Part shown: one piece after another, positions 21,780 through 33,556 of the stretch | Position numbering within the stretch: the stretch's first letter is position 1 | How the letters are laid out: the number at the start of each line of letters is the position of its first letter | Source of the DNA: Tiliqua scincoides | Lineage: Eukaryota > Chordata > Lepidosauria > Squamata > Scincidae | Direction: 5' to 3' | Assembly: GCF_035046505.1 (NCBI RefSeq) | Contig: NC_089822.1 | Coordinates: forward strand, 270,021,024 to 270,085,023 | Length of the DNA stretch: 64,000 nucleotides | Notes under the pieces: generated by a model | Told to the model about the DNA's origin: nothing | What the model saw: only the letters and a program-made list of their open reading frames with translations | The model's database searches: none | Translations under genes and position numbers: made by a program

Positions 21780-22004
21780 GGGCAGGTATTAGAGACATGG
21801 GCTTCTCTCCAGATGCAGAGGCTAAATAGAATGCCAGATGCTGATTTCTTGACTAAAATATGGAACTTGTCCTTTAAAACAGCCACGGTGCCAGAGGATT
21901 GGAGATAGAAAATGTCACACCAGTCTTTAAAAAGGGAAGGAGAGGGAATGTCACACCAGTCTTTAAAAAGGGAAGGAGAGGGGACCCGGGAAATTATAGA
22001 CTGG
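21780..22004 (+). mobile_element. CR1/L3 ORF2 internal fragment with 36-bp tandem duplication
   Basis: Encodes VPEDW then NVTPVFKKGR and GDPGNYRLVS-like residues, the segment just before the reverse-transcriptase core. The 36-bp unit starting AATGTCACACCAGTCTTTAA is present twice (21911-21946, 21947-21982) with no mismatch. Confidence 0.65.
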
Positions 22005-22052
22005 TCAGCGCGATACCAGAGTCTTTCGAGACTGAAGGTTGCCAATACTAAT
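22005..22052 (+). mobile_element. Very short 3' tail copy of the 20950-21525 LINE family
   Basis: About 45 bp, GCGCGATACCAGAGTC and TTTCGAGACTGAAGGTTGCC, nearly identical to 21477-21515. A severely 5'-truncated insertion or a capture at the CR1 junction. Confidence 0.6.
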
Positions 22053-23224
22053 TGTAATCCTTCGGGGTCCTCCACGTGTGTGTGTGTGGGGGTCCTGTTT
22101 GCAAACGAGTAAATGTTAGAAGTGCTTTGAATTCTCCTGTCATGTGTGGGTTGCCTCTCCAAAAATCCAAAGAACCGTATGTGCATTGGGGGTCAACATC
22201 ATCCCAGCCAGTGGCTGCACATCTTCCATCTTGGAGCCCTTGGAGCCACACCCAACAGAAGTGATCAGGAGGCTCATGTGGGAGGAAAAGAGGGAGCTGT
22301 CCCTACGCTTGTTGGGCTGCGTGTGCTTGTTTAATGCATTGCCTTCCGAATCATGCTCAAGAAACAGCAGGAGCACTGACCCCTCCATGTTTCCAGGGAC
22401 CCCTCCCACCCCAGACAGGAAGGGGGCTGCCCCGTTTGCCCCAGCTTGAACCTTTGTGCATCCGTTAGGGGAGCCTCCTATAAAGCCCCCTGCGGTATTC
22501 CAGCCTTGAGGGTGCAAAGGCCGTGGCTGCCAGAGGGAGAAATGGATCCTCCTCAGATAGAGCTGCTGGATGTTTCTCTGGCCACTGCCAGATCACGTTC
22601 TATAAGCTGCTGGCCTAAAAGAGGGTCACACGCTGGACCAGTGCAGATGCTGTCCCTATTGTACCACGAGCCACATGTTCACACATGACCCTCCCCCTCC
22701 CAGTGCGTCATCTGGCTTCCACAGAATTATGCGGGTCTGGGTGTGAGGAGCATCTACACTGCCCCTCATTGTGCTAAGTATTTAAATTGTGCAATGAGGC
22801 AGTTTGGATATTCTGCATCCCCACACGATGATTCAATAGCTGGAGAGTATGTCAGGTGGAAACTGGCCCTCCACACGCAGGAGCCTCACTATGCAACTGA
22901 TATGTGCAGCCCCTCCCCCACTCTTGCAGTCTCGGATGGATCAGATTGGGGAAATTGCCTGCTGGAAGCTCAGGTCCTTTGGCAGGCTCGGAGTTGGAGA
23001 CTCTCATGCGTTCTTGCCTGTCAGTTTGACTGCACGAGACAGGAACATGGAAGGGCTTTGTGAGTTACTGGCTGGGCCTTGCTGAAGTCCAAGGTGACCC
23101 CTCTGGGTTCAAGTGCTGCAGGAATTTGGAGGGTGGTGACTCAAGACTGCAGAGCCCTTTGAGGAGTTTGGAAGCCAACGCAGGTGGGCATGGCAGAGGC
23201 CAGAGGGAGGCCCATAAGGGAGGC
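22053..23224. other. Intergenic, nothing recognised
   Basis: Short frames only. No repeat borders I can define. Confidence 0.4.
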
Positions 23225-23274
23225 ACCTCCTTTATGAGGAAAGGTGGTAGTGTTTGGGGCTCTTCAGTCTAGAA

Positions 23275-23714
23275 CAACGATTTTCAACCACAGTGCTGTG
23301 GCACACTGGAGTACAGTGGATGGCCTGCAGGTGTGCCACAGGAGTGTGCGGAGGATCCTTTATAGTAGGGTAAGTTCATTACGGGTTACAAATCATAGGA
23401 GGTCTGTGCATGCTCTTGGTTTTGGAGGAAGGCTGCCTCAGATTGCCAGGTGCAGGGGAGGGCACCAGGATGCAGGTTGTGCCTGTTATCTTGTGTTCTC
23501 CCTGGACATTTGGTGGCCACTGTGAGATACAGGAAGCTGGACTAGATGGGCCTTTGGCCTGATCCAGCGGGGCTCTTTTTATGTTCTTATGATATTTGAG
23601 CCTCCCATCAGCAGCGTGGTGTGCCTTGAAAATGGTAAAAAAACTGCTGGTGTGCGTTGACAATTTTAGCACCTTGTCAGTGTACTGTGAGATGAGAAAG
23701 GTTGAAAACCGCTG
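23275..23714. mobile_element. hAT element with 8-bp TSD, carrying a CR1
   Basis: Ends CAACGATTTTCAACC and, inverted, CAGCGGTTTTCAACC (13 of 15). Flanked by GTCTAGAA (23267-23274) and GTCTAGAG (23715-23722). A CR1 tail at about 23375-23592 is inside. A sister copy without the CR1 is at 40405-40618. Confidence 0.88.
23375..23592 (+). mobile_element. CR1/L3 3' tail inside the hAT
   Basis: Plus-sense: GAGGGCACCAGGATGCAGGT, GAAGCTGGACTAGATGGGCC and the end TTTTTATGTTCTTATG. Third layer of the nest. Confidence 0.8.
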
Positions 23715-24396
23715 GTCTAGAGAAAAGGAGCGTGAGGGAAATATGACTGAGTCATATTGATGGGGGGGTGTTCTTTTCCCTCTCACACAGGACCAGAACC
23801 AGGGGACATCCACCAAAATTTGCGTGTTGTGAGAGTTAGAACAGACAAAAAAATCATTTCTTTACCCAGCATGTAATTAGTCTGTGGAACTCCTTGCCAC
23901 ATGATGTGGTGATGGCGTATGGTCTTGATGCCTTTAGAAGAGGATTGGACACATTTCTGGGGGTTAAATCCATCACGGGTTACAGGCTGTGATGGGAATA
24001 TGCAATGTCCTGATTTTATAAGCAGACCAGATGCAAGGGAGGGCACCAGGAAGCAGGTCACTTCTTGTCTTGTGTGCTCCCTGAGGCATCTGGTGGTCCA
24101 CTGTGAGATACAGGAAGCTGGACTAGATGGGTCTTTGGCCTAACCCATGGGGCTCATTTTATGAAGCCAGTTGCAAGGGAGGTGGCAAGGTGAGGGAGCC
24201 AGGGCTGCTTTCCCAGGGTAGGGGGCATATTGCATGGTGGCCACAAGAGAAGGGCTGCACAGTGGCAACTGGGGCAGAGGCTTTTCCATGACACTTGGGG
24301 TTGCTTAAAAGGGGAGCCTGCTCAGGGGGGGCTGGAGCAGTATTTTGTTGGTGCATTCAGGAATGGAAAGTGGGGAAGAAGGGGTTAAAATAGGAA

Positions 24397-24398
<2 letters not shown>

Positions 24399-24447
<49 letters not shown>
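24399..24447. repeat. (GA)n microsatellite
   Basis: About 24 uninterrupted GA units. Confidence 0.95.
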
Positions 24448-24453
<6 letters not shown>

Positions 24454-26032
24454 CTGACAGACCACAGTTGTGACCTTCAAGGCCTCTTGACATCAGCCGA
24501 AATCCACAAGTCACAGTGCCAGCCTGGCTCTTTCTGTCATGGCAGGCACCCAGCATCCCATACATGTGTCAGCAAGCCTGGCACCAATTCAGTATGCAAA
24601 TCAAAGCTTGCCAAGTCCATGTTCCCAGAGCAGCCTTTGCTCTGTCCCTGCCTTTGCCAGGAAACAACCTCCGAGTCAGGCTGGAGAGTCCCACAATTGA
24701 GCTGCCCCCTGCCCCTCCCCCACTCTTCTCCAGAAAGGTTTCACCATTGCTGTCTTTAGCAAATCTTGCTGTGGGGACTGCAAACCACCCCCAGTTAGTG
24801 ACAATATTCAAGAGTTTGCCATCTTGAGGTGGAATGTCAGATTTTCCGCTGAGTTATTCGTCTGGAGTCCATCTGGAGAAAGCCAGGAAGGCATTTGGCT
24901 GAGAAAGGGCCTTTTGTCTTCCTTCTTTATATTTGTTCCTAAAGTGGATGTAAGTTGCATCTCCTGGGGAGGAGGCCGGCTGGGGATCACCTATTATGGG
25001 AAACATAACAGGGCAATGGCACATAACAGGGCAATGGCACATTCTCCTCCCCTTCCCCCCAACTGGGGCTGGGCCTGCACACTTCCTTCTCAATGGTGGG
25101 GGAAGAAAAAGAAATACATGTCATTGAGGAAGTGCCCCTCCCAAGCAGGGACTGCACAAAATTACTGTATGCATTTTTCAGGGCCCCCCAGCTCAAAAGT
25201 TGCAGAAAATTCAGCTCCTCCCCCCTGCAGCTCCGCCTCTCGCCTTCCATCTCTTTCCAGTTGGCTGCTGCCCATCCATGCAGCCCCAGCTGCAGATTTG
25301 ATGGCAGGCAGTGCTGGAGGAGAATGGCAAGGAGGGGAAGGATCTGCTTCCCAGGAAGTGGGTCATGGCAGCTTATGGGAGGGGGGCTGTTTGGAGGGAA
25401 GTGGCAGTGGCAGACCGGGTAAAAAGGCACCTTGAATCTATGTCCCCCTCAAGGCCCTCAAATCTGCAGCCAATGCAACCTGCCTCAAGGCGCTGCATGG
25501 ATGGGCAAGCAGTTTGCTGCTGTCCTCTGGAAAGAGATGGAAGGCAAGAGGTGGAGCACCACTGGGGAGGAGCTGGAGGACAAGGGCTGACCCCCACCCC
25601 CGCTCCTGCCTTCCTCCCCTGCAAATTCCTGCTAGGATGCCAATCGTGAGCATCTCCCTTTCTCTCGCCGAACTCTGCTGCCCCCTGCTGGACATTTCCT
25701 GCTCTCGCTGAGGCTAAATCAGGTGGTTTCTGAGAAATCATATCCAGGATTGCTGAGCAAGTCGGGGTGTGAGACGGGGAGGGGGGGACGAGGTGGACAT
25801 GCGCACAGCTGGTGTGTTGTGGTTATGGCCCTGCAGCTAGATAGGAAACAGAAGCGCACCTTCAAAGTGGCAGCTTCTAGTTCACCACATTCACTTTGGC
25901 GAAGGAGCATCTAAAGCAGCTAAATAGCAACGGAAGGCAGGAGCTTGCAGCCTGGCTCTGGGAGTGTCCCAGGGGAGTCTCTCAAATTCTTGTGCTGTGC
26001 TGAGACTCCTTCACTGATGGTTTAAGGCAGCC
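24448..26032. other. Intergenic with an imperfect foldback and an unclassified repeat
   Basis: 25200-25310 and 25440-25580 are imperfect inverted copies (CCTTCCATCTCTTTCCAG near 25242 and its complement near 25524). The stretch 25660-25780 (CTGCCCCCTGCTGGACATTT; TCAGGTGGTTTCTGAGAAAT) recurs near 31240 and 35025. A short tandem CATAACAGGGCAATGGCA is at 25005-25040. No gene seen. Confidence 0.45.
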
Positions 26033-26376
26033 AGTGGGTCCCAACCTTTAGGAGCCGCTGGACCACTGAGGCACACATTGGAGTCATCGTGGACCACATG
26101 CAACCCCCACACCCTGCACACAAAAAAGACAGTTACATTTGTAATAATGGGAGAAGATTTATTATAGATGTATTGGATTTATTATTTGTAGAGATTTGTG
26201 GGTTGCTGCTTTAGTTGCCAGCTGTGGCTTCAGAGAGTCTGTTCTCTGCCCTCTCTGGTGGTCCATGGGGGAGAGCTCACCTGGTGAGATGCTGGAAGCT
26301 ATGGAAGGTAATCTTTTTAATCTGAGTCCTTGCAGACCCTTTCTCAGGGTCTCCTGGACCACAGGTTGGGAACCAG
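26033..26376. mobile_element. hAT-type non-autonomous element
   Basis: Ends CAGTGGGTCCCAACCT and, inverted, CACTGGTTCCCAACCT. Target duplication weak (about 5 of 8), so borders may be a few bases off. Internal CTGGACCACTGAGGCACACA. Confidence 0.6.
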
Positions 26377-26550
26377 TGAGTTAAGCAATCCCCACCTGTG
26401 TCTTGTAACCCTGCCAAATACACCAATTTGTCTTGTCCAAATATTCCAACTCCCTTCTAATGCCCACTTTTGGCTAATTAACATCCTTCTTTTCCAAGAA
26501 CAACAGCTGTGGTGTGCAAAGGACACAAACAAAATTCCTTATCAGTTGAG

Positions 26551-29500
26551 CAATTAATAATAATAATAATAACAACTTTATTTTTACCCCGCCTTTCTCC
26601 CCGAAGGGACTCAAGGCAGCTTACAACATATTAAAAACAATTTAAAAACAAATAAAAACATATTAACACATCATAAAAAACAGCAGTCAGAGTAAAAAAA
26701 TAGGTAAAAAGAGCATAGAGCAGCAGCAAGTCATAAAAGAATCAGGCCTGTAAAAAATATTAAAAGATGTTAAAAAGATGTTAAAAGGCCGAGAACTCAG
26801 AAGGCCTGTTTAAACAGAAGGGTCTTCAGGCCTTGCTGAAAGGTCTCAAGAGAGGGAGCCATTCTTAAGTCAAGGGGAAGGGAGTTCCATAGCGTTGGTG
26901 CCACTACTGAGAAGGCCCTATTTCTTGCAGCCGCCCCATGTACCTCCCTAGGCGGCGGCACTTGTAAAAAGGCCTTCTCTGATGACCTGAGAGGGCGAGC
27001 CGGATTGTACGGGAGCAGGCGATCTCTAAGATACCCTGGTCCAGAGCAGTATAGAGCTTTAAAGGTCAATACCAGCACCTTGAATTGGGCCCGGAAATGA
27101 ATGGGCAGCCAGTGCAGCCGCTGGAGAAGCGGACTGACAGAGTCGAACCGTCTACCTCCAGTAACCACGCGGGCCGCCGCATTCTGCACTAGTTGCAGTT
27201 TCCGAACTGTCTTCAAGGGCAGCACCACATAGAGCGTGTTACAGTAATCTAATCTCGATGTCACCGAGGCATGGATCACCGTGGCCAGGTCTGCACGATC
27301 CAAGTACGGCCGCAGCTGGCACACCAGCCGAAGCTGAGCGAAGGCCCCCCTTGCCACAGCCGCCACCTGGGAATCCAGGAGCAGCTGCAAGTCCAGGTGG
27401 ACCCCCTAGCTGCGGACCTGCTCCTTCAGAGGGAGTGCAACCCCATTCAGCGCAAGCCGATAGTCCAGCACCTGCATCGAGGATTTCCGAACCAGGAGAG
27501 CCTCTGTCTTATCCGGATTTAATTTCAGCTTGTTAGCCCCCATCCAGATCCTCACTGCCTCCAGACAGCGCTCCAGGCCCTCAACCGCCACCCTGGAGTC
27601 TGGAGGAAAGGAGAGATAGAGCTGGGTGTCATCAGTATATTGATGGCACCCCACTCCAAACCCCCGGATGACCTCTCCCAGCGGTTTCATGTAGATGTTA
27701 AATAGCATGGGGGACAGAATTGAGCCCTGTGGCACCCCGCATCTCAAGGGCCAGGGTGTCGAACAGGCATCCCCCAGCACCACCATCTGGGACCGACCCT
27801 CCAAGTAGGAGCGGAACCACCGCAAAACAGTGCCTCCTGCTCCCAACTCGGCCAATCGGCCCAGAAGGATACCATGGTCGATGGTATCGAAAGCCGCTGA
27901 GAGGTCCAGCAGGACCAACAGGGACGCACTCCCCCTGTCCAGTCCCCAGCGTAGGTCATCCACCAAGGCGACCAAGGCGGTTTCCGTCCCAAAGCCCGGC
28001 CTGAAGCCAGATTGAAAAGGATCCAGATAATCCGCTTCATCCAAGACCCTCTGGAGTTGGGACGCCACCACCCGCTCAATTACCTTGCCCAGAAACAGGA
28101 TGTTGGAGACTGGCCGGTAGTTATCCAACACAGTGGAATCCAGGGAGGGCTTCTTCAGGAGGGGGCGAACCACCGCCCATTTCAAAGCGAGTGGTAATGT
28201 CCCCTCCATCAAGGAAGAGTTGACCACCCTCCCTGTCCACTCAGCCAGCCCACCCCGGGCAGCTCTTATCAACCAAGCTGGGCAAGGGTCGAGCAGGCAG
28301 GCAGATGGCCTCACACTCCAAAGGAGTCTGTCCACATCCTCAGGCTGTACAAGCTGAAAAGAATCCCACAACACAGGACAAGCAGTTGCCAAGGGGACAT
28401 CGTCAGACACTGTCAATGTGGCATCCAAGTTGTGACGAATACGATCGATTTTATCTGCAAAATGTTGCGCAAACACGTCACAGCGGCTGACTGTGTATTC
28501 CTCCTGGTCTACTGGGGGGGCCTGATGGAGGAGGCCCCGCACCACACGGAACAGCTCTGCCGGATGGTTGTCAGCAGACGCAATGGTAGCAGAGAAGAAC
28601 GATCTCTTCGCTGCTACCACCGCCACGGAATAGACTCTGTAATGGGCTCTACTCCGTGTCCGATCGGATTCATCCCGAGTTTTCTGCCACCGTCGCTCTA
28701 GACGCCTGCCCTGCCGCTTCATCCTTCGCAGCTCCTCAGTGAACCAAGGAGCCGCTCCGAGTCTGCGACGTGGCAGAGGTCGCTCCGGAGCAATCTCATC
28801 CACTGCCCTGGTCATTTCCCCATTCCAGGGGTCAACCAGGGCCTCAGATGAGACGCCAGTCTTGGCAGTGGGGAAATCCCCCAGAGCCCTCAGGAAACCT
28901 TCAGGATCCATTAGCCTCCGGGGGCGGACCATAGAAAACGGTCCCCCGCCTCTGCGGAGGTAGGAAGTCGCAACAAGCCTAAACCTTACCAGGAAGTGAT
29001 CTGTCCATGACAACGGAGTGATCTTGATCTCCTCTACATCCAGATCACTGCCCCCGTGTCCAGCTGTAAACACCAGGTCCAGCACGTGTCCTGCAGTATG
29101 TGTTGGGGCCAAGATCTTCTGGGACAGGCCCATGATTGTCATGGCGGCCATGAAATCCTGGGCTGCACCTGACGAAGGGGCCTCGGCATGCACATTGAAG
29201 TCCCCCAGCACTAATAGGCGGGGGGCCTCCAATGCCACCCCCAAGATCACCCCAGTCAGCTCAGGCAGGGAGACTGTTGGGCAGCAGGGCGGGCGGTACA
29301 CCAACAGAATCCCAATCCTGTCCGGCCCTCTCAACACAACATGCAGGCACTCGAACCCAGCAGACTGCTGGACAGGGTACCTGGTAAGGGAGATGGACTC
29401 ACGATAGACCACTGCAACTCCCCCTCCCCGTCCCTGCAATCTTGGCTGCTGCAACACCTGGAAACCTGGAGGACAAAGTTCAGAGAGACTAACTCCTCCT

Positions 29501-29973
29501 GCCATGTCCAACCAGGTCTCCGTAATACATACCAGGTCGGCTTTCTCATCCAGGATTAAATCCCGAATGATGCAGGTTTTATTATTCACCGACCTGGCAT
29601 TCAAAAGCAGCAGCTTCAGATCCAGGGACTCACCACCAAGACCACCAGGCATCCGAGAATTAGGGGAAGGACCAGAAGGAGAGATGATCTGCCTATGATG
29701 AACTCTCTTTCTCCTGTAATGGCCTGTCCAACCCCCACCGCCATATCTCCCTTGGCCAATCACTCTCTTGATACCCTGAGCTCCCTCCCCTGAGCTCCCT
29801 CCTAAAAAGAAACACAAGAATCCTAAAAAAATTAACAAGAATTTATTGCTACAGACACATACACTCCCTGCAAGTCCTCTTGTCCGGAGGCTTTCCCTCC
29901 CCAAAACTCCACTTAACTCAGTGGGTAAAGGTCTGAAGTCTCCAGTCCAAGTCCAATCCAGTCTCCAAAGCAC
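26551..29973 (-). mobile_element. L2-clade LINE, nearly complete
   Basis: Minus-sense LINE with a long ORF2 (see next entry), a 3' UTR ending in the hairpin-rich stretch TACCCCGCCTTTCTCCCCGA (plus reading) and a simple (ATT)n-type tail at 26551-26570. CR1/L2-group affiliation rests on the APE endonuclease, the reverse transcriptase motifs and the (TTA)n-type tail. 5' limit uncertain: a further 450 bp to about 30407 may be its 5' UTR. It is far less decayed than the L2 pieces at 17030 and 45000, so it is the youngest L2 in view. Confidence 0.85.
26797..29973 (-). pseudogene. L2-clade ORF2: APE endonuclease and reverse transcriptase, one stop
   Basis: About 1,050 codons in one frame, interrupted only by TAG at 27406-27408. 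Endonuclease part near residues 110-330: LLLLNARSVNNK, VCITETWLD, VLGDFNVHAE and WTDHFLVRF hold the expected Asn, Glu, Asp/Asn and Asp-His. Reverse transcriptase near residues 590-810: NYRPVSNILFLGKVIERV, DLSAAFDTIDHGIL (motif A), CGVPQGSILSPMLFN (motif B) and YTDDTQLYLS (catalytic DD). After the stop comes LDYCNTLYVVLPLK and VVAPTLWNSLPLDLR. The first codon at 29971-29973 is GTG, so the true start is unknown; the first in-frame Met is further in (RMPGGLGG). Confidence 0.85.
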
Positions 29974-30433
29974 AGTCCAGTCTTCAGCAGAGTGTCTCCT
30001 CCAGCAGAGTCCTGGCAGTCCTCTCTTCTGTGTCCTCCAGCAGGGTCCTGGCAGTCCCCTTCTCCCATAGGTCTAGGTCAGGTAGGCTCTTGGGTCTGGG
30101 GTCCCTCTGGTCAGGGTAGTCTTTGGTCTGGTAACTTTGCTCCTTCTAAAGCTGCCTTTCATCCTGCAGCCCCTTGTTAAGTCCAAATGCAGCTCAGCCA
30201 TGAGCTACCTCCTTAGCTCATTCAAAGTCCCATCAAGGTCAAATGAAGCTCAGGTGTTCATCCAGGTCTCCAGTGGCCTTGATTGATTACAGCTGTGGAG
30301 CCAGCCCTGCCCTTCCCAGAGCTATCAAACAGCTGTCAAAACATGGGATCACCGTCAACACCACATCATCCACCTGATGATCTTCCATTACAACCTGATC
30401 CAGAGGCTGCCTGTCTCAGAGCTTTCCTGTTAG
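29974..30433. other. Possible L2 5' UTR or a separate insertion
   Basis: Holds an imperfect tandem of about 34 bp (TCCTCCAGCAGAGTCCTGGC and TCCTCCAGCAGGGTCCTGGC, 29996-30060). On the minus strand an AATAAA lies at about 29845, inside the apparent ORF2 leader. I cannot tell a 5' UTR from an LTR-like piece. Confidence 0.35.
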
Positions 30434-30585
30434 CCTTGATGCAGGGAAGGGCACCAGGACGCAGGTTGTGTCTTACTGTCTTTTGTGCTCCCTGGGGCAT
30501 TTGGTAGGCCACTGTGAGATACAGGAAACTGAACTAGATGGGCCTTTGGCCTGATCCAGCAGGGCTCATCTTATGTTCTTATCCT
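30434..30585 (+). mobile_element. CR1/L3 3' tail fragment
   Basis: Plus-sense: AAGGGCACCAGGACGCAGGT, CTGTGAGATACAGGAAACTG and the terminal CATCTTATGTTCTTAT. Confidence 0.8.
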
Positions 30586-33374
30586 CTTTTACCTGCTGAG
30601 GTTTGTCCCTACTTGGCTCCCTCCCTCCCTCCATCTCCTCCTGATCTCCCTGCAGACATCTCTTCCTGAGCTTGGACCATCCCATGAGGGCTCACACACC
30701 CATGTCACGGGTCAGAGGCAGTCAAAGTTTTCAGAGAAACTCAACTGGTTGTGTACATGTCCTAGACTATGGAACAGGGATAATAATGATTAATGATAAT
30801 AGGAGACACATTTTAAAAAGAAAATGAACTTTGAGGAGGTCAAAGTGAATTCCACCCCCACCTTGACCAGCTTCTGAACTCCTGTTCCCAACAACTGAGT
30901 CCTGCAGTGATTTGAGCAGAAACTAATCTCCCTCCCAGAATTATCACTGGATGCACACTGAACACGTCGTTTATTCAGTTTTTATCCCTCCTAACCCTCA
31001 TTTATGTGGGTGCCCAAGGTGGGATCACCACCTAGTTTACCTGTCTAACTTTTCAGCCTGTAGGCTCCATCATCAGCTCATGATGATCGTCAGGGTGGGC
31101 TTTTTTTGTTTTGGTGCGCCACAGAAGTGGTGGACACATCACCTGGGATTCGGAGTTGCACCACCCCGACTCTGCCCTCCCTCCCCCACGAACCCTTGCA
31201 AGTTCCTAGTTGGGGTAATTACTGCCTTTCGTCCTCTGATGCTCCACTGCCCCTGATGGGCACTTCCTGCTCCTGCAAAAACAAAATCAGGTGGTTTCTG
31301 AGAAATGGTGAGAAACCAGCTTGAGCAAGCCCTGGGTGCGAGGCAGCAGGAAACACCCGCACAGTCGCTCTAGGCAGGGTCCTCATTCTCTGTTAACACA
31401 CAGGCAAAAGTCTACCTTTGAAATTAAGGTTTTGTGGAGGGCTGTGAACACTTCAAAGTTCCACAGAGCTCTCCAGCATCTAAGAGCAGCAGCAGGCAGT
31501 TGCCAGCCTGGTTCTTCAAGGGTTCTGGATGAGTCTTTAAATACAAACTGTGCCAAGATTCCCCTTAGCTGGTCATGTTCAGGCAGTGCTTGGTCAGGTG
31601 TCTCCAGGCAGCTGGCATCGCTTGAGCCTGGGAAGAGCTGGGCTGGACTTGCAGGCTGCTGGGAGGCACACATGTCCTGTGCTGGATGCCAGGCTTTGGA
31701 AGGGTTCGGGAATGACCTGGGAACATAGGGCATTAAAGCATCTCTTGTCCTGTGTCTGCTCCTAAGAAACTCCCTGTTTGCAGGGGTCCTTAACTCTTCC
31801 AGACGCTTCTCATTGCAGCTTCCCTCCTCTGGCTGCTCTCCAGTCAGGTTTCTGAGGGTTTGGCCTCAATCCAGCTTCAAGAGAAACAGAAGAATTGCCT
31901 GAGAGATTGACAGATGCTCTGGTGGGAAGAGGGATGCGGCTGTCTCCATTCCTTTGAAGGGGGGAATTGGAACCAATGCAAAGGAACATATGTGATTCTT
32001 GCACTCCCTGTGGGGAAACCTTAGCAGAACACAGGTCTCCATGGATCAGGGCCCCAAACTGCTGGGCCAAGACGAGACTGAACTGGACTCTTGGCAACAG
32101 GGTTTGGGCAGGAGTGAGGGGGCATCACTCAGCCCCAGGGCAGAGAGTGAAAGAAGAAGACGCTTGTGTCTATAAGGGTGTCGCATCATGATAAACATGG
32201 GCTCCGTTCTGGTTCAGGATCTTTAGTATTTTTTTAACACTCTGTCCAAAGATCCCTGTGACAAGCAGACCAACAAAGATGCAGAATTTCTACTTCTCTT
32301 GCTGATGGTTTCATTCCAGCAAATGAATACAGGAAAGCTCTAACCTGATGCAAACTCTTTTCAAAACTGTTTATTTATTAGAAAAAGATATTTACGAGCA
32401 AAATTCGTTCGTTAATCAAAAGCAGGCAGTGAAGCATCCAACGGAAAGGTGCGTGTGGATTGTGGAGCTGCTGATTTAGAACCAGTTACCCCATCTTGTG
32501 TCTGGGGCAGGGACGAGGTTGGATTCCAGTTCTGCGTCCCGGTCCAGGCAGGCTCACCAGGAGACGCTCAGCTTGGCTTCTGTTCTGGCTCCCTGAAAAC
32601 AGCTTTAACCTTTGCACTGTGTTCAGATGAGCATTTATGGCGTGCTGAGTTGTGGTGTGGATGCTTTGCACGGCCTGTTTTTTTTCTTAGTGTTTTGTGT
32701 CTGCTTTTACTGCCCCTTTGATGACTGCCTTTCACTGCTGTTTCTTTTCTGTGCTCCCACACTGTCGCCTTCCCTATTTTGTATCTATCCACTGCTGATG
32801 CTCTTATTTCTGCTGTGCTGCTGCCTCCGGCTTTTTGCCCTTTCATTGCTGCAGTGTTGTTGCATTGCTTTATGAGAAGGTTCATTATAAAGTTTGTTTC
32901 TATGTAAGCTGCCTTGGGGACCCCCAGCAGTGGGGGAAAGGTGGGGTAAAAATGTATTAAATAAGTAAATGAACAAATGTGCCTGGCCCCCCAGCCAGTG
33001 CATTCAGCAGCACCTCCCTTCCAGTCTTCCAACACTTCCAACACCCAGTCTTCCAACACTGCATGCAGTCAGGCAGGAGGAGAGATGTCTGGGAACAGGA
33101 CAGCCCTGGAGTCCCTTGGTGGAAATCAAAACTGAAGGAGGCGACCCTCTCACACTGATATCCCCTCTCCCCACCGTGGAATGAAGCACCCAAGGGGCAA
33201 ATAGCCCTGTGTGTGGGGGGGGGGGGAGGAAACTGGGTATAAATCAGGAAAATAGCAATAGTTAAGCCCCCCCCCCGTCCATTCCCCCTGACAGAGCTCT
33301 GGGGTCCCTACGGCTCCTGCCTGCTTTGCAAACAAGCCCCACAAGTGATCCTATTCGGAGACCTCCTGCATCAT
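30586..33374. other. Intergenic, mostly unrecognised
   Basis: No gene seen. 31230-31340 belongs to the unclassified family shared with 25660 and 35010. 32880-32965 is a plus-sense retroposon tail (TAAGCTGCCTTGGGGACCCC ... TAAAAATGTATTAAATAAG). Confidence 0.4.
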
Positions 33375-33556
33375 GTCTTGTAGGAAGGGACCTGGAAGGT
33401 CATCTAGTCCAACCCCCTGCCTGTAGCAGAAAATCTTCCTAGAGCATCTCCACCAGGTGCAGAGGCTCAACAAGCGCCTGGTGGAGATACTCTAGGAGGA
33501 TTTCCTGCTACAGGCAGGGGGTTGGACTAGATGACCTTCGAGGTTCCTTCCAACTC
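33375..33556. repeat. Two CR1 tails in inverted orientation forming a foldback
   Basis: 33380-33463 (minus-sense: GTCATCTAGTCCAACCCCCT, AGCATCTCCACCAGGTGC) and 33473-33556 (plus-sense: GCGCCTGGTGGAGATACTCT, GTTGGACTAGATGACCTTCG) pair over roughly 80 bp with a spacer of about 10 bases. Both are the 3' end of the classical CR1. Confidence 0.8.

Larger units (their letters stand above)
23225..24165 (+). mobile_element. Old CR1/L3 LINE split by a hAT
   Basis: Left part 23225-23266 (CCTCCTTTATGAGGAAAGG; GGGGCTCTTCAGTC) and right part 23723-24165 (CAGAACCAGGGGACATCCAC; TGTGGAACTCCTTGCCACAT; AGGAAGCTGGACTAGATGGG) belong to one plus-sense copy. It is interrupted by the hAT at 23275-23714. Confidence 0.8.
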
